A DNA stretch of 64,000 nt. It comes from Thermanaerothrix solaris (GTDB lineage Bacteria; Chloroflexota; Anaerolineae; Anaerolineales; Anaerolineaceae). The translations under genes and the position numbers were made by a program. Below, piece by piece: positions 60,987-64,000 of the stretch. The stretch's first letter is position 1; every line of letters starts with the position of its first letter. The DNA is taken from contig NZ_JAUHMF010000001.1 in assembly GCF_032334255.1 (NCBI RefSeq), positions 496,001-560,000 on the forward strand, in the 5' to 3' direction. Under the pieces are notes generated by a model. The model searched no databases. It was not told the DNA's origin and saw nothing but the letters and a program-made list of their open reading frames with translations.

Positions 60987-61010
60987 AAAGGCCGCCTTTA
61001 AACGGCTTTT
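60987..61010 (+). terminator. Leader hairpin ahead of the beta-glucosidase gene
   Basis: AAAGGCCG (60987-60994) pairs with CGGCTTTT (61003-61010), one G-U pair, ending in four Ts. It is a weak terminator or attenuator candidate between the two operator sites. Confidence 0.35.
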
Positions 61011-61024
61011 CAAAACCAAAATAT

Positions 61025-61038
61025 TGGGAGCGCTCCCA
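61025..61038 (+). promoter_or_regulatory. Perfect CelR-type LacI-family operator (O2)
   Basis: TGGGAGCGCTCCCA is a perfect 14-bp palindrome, extended by ATAT arms to 61021-61042. It is the same sequence as the site of the LacI-family repressor CelR of Thermobifida, which senses cellobiose. It lies 35 bp before the GH1 start, so control by a beta-glucoside is likely. The repressor gene is not in the window. Confidence 0.8.
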
Positions 61039-61073
61039 ATATAGTAACCTCCAACTGACAAAGGACGTTTTCT

Positions 61074-62465
61074 ATGGACACCTCGTATCAAACCTCTTCT
61101 TTCACTCAACTCGATATGTCACCTCAAAACATGCAGTTTCCGACCGGTTTTCTTTGGGGAGCAGCCACTTCTGCCTATCAAATTGAAGGCGCCTGGAATG
61201 AAGATGGTAAGGGACTTTCAATTTGGGACACTTTCGCTCACACCCCTGGAAACATACGCGATGGCCAGAGTGGCGATGTCGCCTGCGATCATTACCATCG
61301 TTGGCGAGAAGATATTGAATTAATGAAAGCCATGGGACTAAAAGCCTATCGTTTCTCTATTTCCTGGCCGCGCATTTTTCCCCAAGGAACTGGGAAATTC
61401 AATCCCAATGGGCTAGACTTTTATCAACGCTTAGTGGATGAATTGTTGAAGGCAGAAATTGAACCCTTTGTGACCCTCTACCATTGGGATCTCCCCCAAT
61501 CCCTCCAAGATCAAGGCGGATGGCCCGCTCGCGATACAGCCAAAGCCTTCGTTCAGTACGCCGATCAGGTTTCTCGAGTATTAGGTGATCGGGTCAAATA
61601 CTGGATTACTTTCAACGAGCCATTTATTGTGGCTTGGTTAGGTTACTTGATCGGTGAACATGCACCCGGGCACAAGGACAGAGATGAAATGCTTCATGCC
61701 GCCCATCATCTTTTACTTGCTCATGGCTGGAGTGTCCCAATCCTTCGCCAAAACTCTCCTCACGCTCAAGTCGGAATTACCCTTGACTTTTACCCTGTAA
61801 CTCCGGCCTCTTCTCACTTTGCCGACCGATATGCGGCTTGGTTACAAGATGGATATCGCAATCGTTGGTTGCTTGACCCTTTGGTTGCACGCGGATACCC
61901 GCCTGAGGTTATCCAGTTCTTCAATTACTCTATGGATTTCATCCAACCAGGTGACTTGGAAGTCATCGCAACCCCCATTGACTTCATGGGGATGAATTAT
62001 TATAGTCGCCAAATCATTCGAGCCAGAGATCGGGAGAATGAGGATTTCACTCCCATCTTCCTCCCCCCACCCTCCGGGAGCGAACTCACCGAAATGGGAT
62101 GGGAAGTCTATCCACAGGGTCTTTTCGAATGGCTCACGCGCCTGACCTACGAGTATCGGTTTCCCGCGATCTATGTGACGGAAAACGGTGCAGCCTATCC
62201 CGATAACCCCAATGACTCCAAGATTGAGGATGTTCAGCGGATTAATTACTTACGCGAACATTTTACTCAAGCCTGGCAGGCTTTGCAGGTTGGAGTGCCT
62301 TTGAAGGGTTATTTTGTCTGGTCGCTCATGGATAACTTTGAATGGTCTCATGGCTATACGAAACGCTTCGGCTTGATCTACGTAGACTTCAAAACTCAGG
62401 AACGGCGAATGAAGAGTAGTGCCTACTGGTATCGTCGGGTGATTGCCTCAGGAAAACTTGATTAG
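61074..62465 (+). CDS. GH1 beta-glucosidase
   Basis: This 463-residue retaining beta-glucosidase of family GH1 probably cleaves cellobiose and related beta-glucosides in the cytoplasm. It is not exported (no signal peptide). The start has FLWGAATSAYQIEGAWNEDGKG. The acid/base is Glu182 in TFNEP and the nucleophile Glu370 in VTENGA; WSLMDNFEWSHGY is the conserved aglycone/glycone pocket. SD AAAGGA precedes the ATG. It stands alone under two CelR-like operators and a terminator; no sugar permease is adjacent. Confidence 0.95.
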   Translation: MDTSYQTSSFTQLDMSPQNMQFPTGFLWGAATSAYQIEGAWNEDGKGLSIWDTFAHTPGNIRDGQSGDVACDHYHRWREDIELMKAMGLKAYRFSISWPRIFPQGTGKFNPNGLDFYQRLVDELLKAEIEPFVTLYHWDLPQSLQDQGGWPARDTAKAFVQYADQVSRVLGDRVKYWITFNEPFIVAWLGYLIGEHAPGHKDRDEMLHAAHHLLLAHGWSVPILRQNSPHAQVGITLDFYPVTPASSHFADRYAAWLQDGYRNRWLLDPLVARGYPPEVIQFFNYSMDFIQPGDLEVIATPIDFMGMNYYSRQIIRARDRENEDFTPIFLPPPSGSELTEMGWEVYPQGLFEWLTRLTYEYRFPAIYVTENGAAYPDNPNDSKIEDVQRINYLREHFTQAWQALQVGVPLKGYFVWSLMDNFEWSHGYTKRFGLIYVDFKTQERRMKSSAYWYRRVIASGKLD

Positions 62466-62480
62466 AAAACAATCGTAAAA

Positions 62481-62518
62481 GAAACGATGCGCTCTAAACA
62501 TGGGGAGCGCATCGTTTC
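62481..62518. terminator. Strong terminator between the GH1 and BMP genes
   Basis: GAAACGATGCGCTC (62481-62494) and GAGCGCATCGTTTC (62505-62518) form a perfect 14-bp stem with a 10-base loop. It lies between two convergent genes. Confidence 0.85.
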
Positions 62519-62545
62519 GAATTGCTGGGCTCTAGTTTTTCTGTC

Positions 62546-63553
62546 CTACTTCACGTCAACCACAATGCTGCCATCTTTGATACCCTGGATGGTGGCTTCC
62601 GCTTTGGCCTTGACCTCAGCAGGTACTAATTTGTCATTGTATACCATCTCTAACCCGCCATTTTTGAACGACAGATAATAGACCTTGCCACCTGGCTCAC
62701 CGGCCTTATTGCTTGCGATCATATCGCGCAGGATGACCTCCCAACGGTAGATCAAGTTAGCCGCTACAGTATCTGGAGCCAGAGAGTCTTGATACCAAGC
62801 CGAGGCTAACCAAATAATACCGTTTTGTTTGGCGACATTGATCGCACCAGTTACCGATTGGGAGGTGCCGGTTAGGACATCCGCGCCTGCCCGGACGTGG
62901 GTCTCCGCTGCAGCTGCCATCAAGGATACATCCGAGAACGACCCAGTATAACTGATATTAACCTGAATCGTGGGATCAACCGACTTCACACCTGCCTCGA
63001 ACCCCAAGTTATACAGCCGTGCATCTCCAGCCTCAACCGGTCCTGTGACCCCAACTACCTTGGTTTTAGTCAACATCCCCGCTATCACGCCGTTCACATA
63101 ACCCCCCTGTTGTGCTTCCGGTTGGTAGGCAAAGATGTTGTTTATCCCTTCTTCTTTATAGGTCTGAGTGGTGGTACCCCAAGCAAACGAGGTCTGGGGA
63201 AACTCGGGTGCGATTTGTTGCAGCGACGTCCCATACTGGGCACCATGAGCGATAATGAGGTTATACCCTTGTGATGCGTAATCTCGAATAGCGGCTGAGG
63301 CATTCGTAACATCCCAAGCGTCTTCCGACACCGCAATCTCCAGTTTGCTAGGCCCGCCCATTTCCTGTTGTACTTTGAGTAACCCCTCATAAAGCGATTG
63401 ACTCCATTCCAGGTCTCTGATTGTGCTGGGAAGGATCACCGCCACTTTAAACGGTTTCTCCTCAGCGGGTGGGGTGGCAGTTGCCTGAGCACAGGCTGTG
63501 AGCAACAACGAACTTACCACTATCCATAATATGAGCCGTTTTATCGCTTTCAT
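62546..63553 (-). CDS. BMP-family substrate-binding lipoprotein (ABC transporter)
   Basis: This 335-residue basic-membrane-protein (PnrA-like) periplasmic-type binding protein has a lipoprotein signal with Cys21 (LLTAC). FKVAVILPSTIRDLEWSQSLYEGL starts the ligand domain, and IIAHGAQYGTSLQQIAPEFP, VVGVTGPVEAGDARLYNLGF and ADVLTGTSQSVTGAI are typical of the family, several members of which bind nucleosides. SD AAGGAGG fixes ATG 63553. No permease or ATPase gene is in the window, so the ligand and partner are open. Confidence 0.88.
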   Translation of the reverse strand: MKAIKRLILWIVVSSLLLTACAQATATPPAEEKPFKVAVILPSTIRDLEWSQSLYEGLLKVQQEMGGPSKLEIAVSEDAWDVTNASAAIRDYASQGYNLIIAHGAQYGTSLQQIAPEFPQTSFAWGTTTQTYKEEGINNIFAYQPEAQQGGYVNGVIAGMLTKTKVVGVTGPVEAGDARLYNLGFEAGVKSVDPTIQVNISYTGSFSDVSLMAAAAETHVRAGADVLTGTSQSVTGAINVAKQNGIIWLASAWYQDSLAPDTVAANLIYRWEVILRDMIASNKAGEPGGKVYYLSFKNGGLEMVYNDKLVPAEVKAKAEATIQGIKDGSIVVDVK

Positions 63554-63587
63554 GGAACCTCCTTGAGAGTTTGGGAATAGGGATTTC

Positions 63588-63619
63588 CGCTGCGTGATCA
63601 AATTTCCCTGATCGCAGCG
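63588..63619. repeat. Imperfect inverted repeat upstream of the BMP gene
   Basis: CGCTGCGTGATCA (63588-63600) and TGATCGCAGCG (63609-63619) pair with one two-base bulge. It lies 35 bp before the BMP start and could be an operator or leader hairpin. Confidence 0.35.
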
Positions 63620-63724
63620 CTGAGATCTTGCCACCCCCTATAAAATTTTACCTCAAATAAGGAACCCCCCTTTATCTCTACGCAATGCACTTTTGTGACT
63701 CTTATTCACGTCTTTTTCTTTGAT

Positions 63725-63762
63725 AAAAAAGGGCAGTTACCCCAAATATCGGTCAACTGCCC
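63725..63762 (-). terminator. Terminator of the glycyl-radical activase gene
   Basis: On the minus strand GGGCAGTT (63762-63755) pairs with AACTGCCC (63738-63731), followed by TTTTTT. It follows the stop at 63796. Confidence 0.78.
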
Positions 63763-63795
63763 TGAATCAACATCACCTTGTTTATGACCCGCGCC

Positions 63796-64000
63796 TTAAA
63801 ACGGGGTCTCTGACCCGACATAGCAAGCAATTCGCTGATCCAAAAGGAGTTTCTGAAGATGGGCCAATTTCTCTTCGGGAGTGCCTTCGTAATCCCGGTA
63901 GGGGTAGATCTCTCCTAATTGTGACCACTTAGAGTCCCCTAACCGATGGAAAGGTAGAATGTTCATCTCCACCAAACCAACTTGGCGAAGGAATTCAGCC
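63796..64000 (-). CDS. Glycyl-radical enzyme activating protein (PFL-activase-like), C-terminal fragment
   Basis: The last 67 codons of a gene that enters from the right edge. The readable part contains VEMNILPFHRLGDSKW and YPYRDYEGTPEEKL, which match the C-terminal end of pyruvate formate-lyase activating enzyme, a radical-SAM protein. The cluster-binding CxxxCxxC lies outside the window, so the specific target enzyme (PFL, or another glycyl-radical enzyme) cannot be told. The stop is TAA. Confidence 0.78.
   Translation of the reverse strand, partial: AEFLRQVGLVEMNILPFHRLGDSKWSQLGEIYPYRDYEGTPEEKLAHLQKLLLDQRIACYVGSETPF

Noticed and set aside
1..64000. CRISPR arrays, tRNA or rRNA genes, IS elements, prophage or integration sites
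   Set aside because: No regularly spaced repeats, no T-loop or anticodon-arm patterns, no transposase or integrase motifs and no terminal repeats were seen on either strand.

Overview
The window reads as chromosomal DNA of a Chloroflexota bacterium, probably of the Anaerolineae. The main reasons are coenzyme F420 biosynthesis genes, a TrmI-type tRNA m1A58 methyltransferase, TrmFO, a glucosylglycerate (GpgS-type) operon, a cytochrome cd1 nitrite reductase, and several proteins without recognisable relatives outside that phylum. This placement is inference from gene content. I see no rRNA, tRNA, CRISPR array, insertion sequence or phage gene. Genes are tightly packed, with many 1-14 bp overlaps.

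Layout. (1) 1-8975, minus strand: one long operon, ssnA - npdG - cofE - cofD - cofC - LLM oxidoreductase - FAD subunit - fused 2Fe-2S/molybdopterin hydroxylase (cut by the left edge). It is preceded by a ~225 nt leader with a three-way-junction RNA fold and an intrinsic terminator. The gene set resembles the enterobacterial ssnA-ygfM-xdhD cluster, with F420 synthesis and F420 redox genes placed in the middle. (2) 9297-17071, plus strand: M20 dipeptidase and DUF1385 gene, then a comEA-yqeY-pgpH-like-ybeY-dgkA-endonuclease IV operon. (3) 17136-26536: signalling proteins, a pair of unrecognised proteins, a LysM/M23 endopeptidase, LhgO and an M1-like lipoprotein peptidase. (4) 26699-31493: L25, and the iscS-mnmA-TM protein-trmI-NUDIX operon on the minus strand. 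(5) 31637-38803, plus strand: a five-gene overlapping operon that appears to both make and break glucosylglycerate. (6) 38778-51777, minus strand: rpoN - PAS/GAF histidine kinase - NtrC-type activator without a DNA-binding domain - small two-TM protein - 1787-residue TPR protein - TPR/caspase-like (C25-like) protease. (7) 51906-60812: nirS, trmFO, M28 peptidase, soluble histidine kinase, aminotransferase, hflX and rpmF. (8) 60900-64000: GH1 beta-glucosidase with CelR-like operators, a BMP-family lipoprotein, and the end of a glycyl-radical activase.

The strongest candidate for an undescribed system is region 6. A near-perfect sigma-54 promoter (47184-47200, minus) lies exactly between the regulator genes and the three effector genes. 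The cluster therefore encodes its own sigma-54, kinase, activator and target promoter, and its output is a giant TPR scaffold with a caspase-like protease. The second candidate is region 1, where F420 appears to be the redox carrier of an SsnA/XdhD-like molybdenum hydroxylase pathway under control of a structured RNA leader.

Everything was read by eye from the sequence. Domain calls rest on motif recognition, not database searches. Promoters and RNA folds are predictions.
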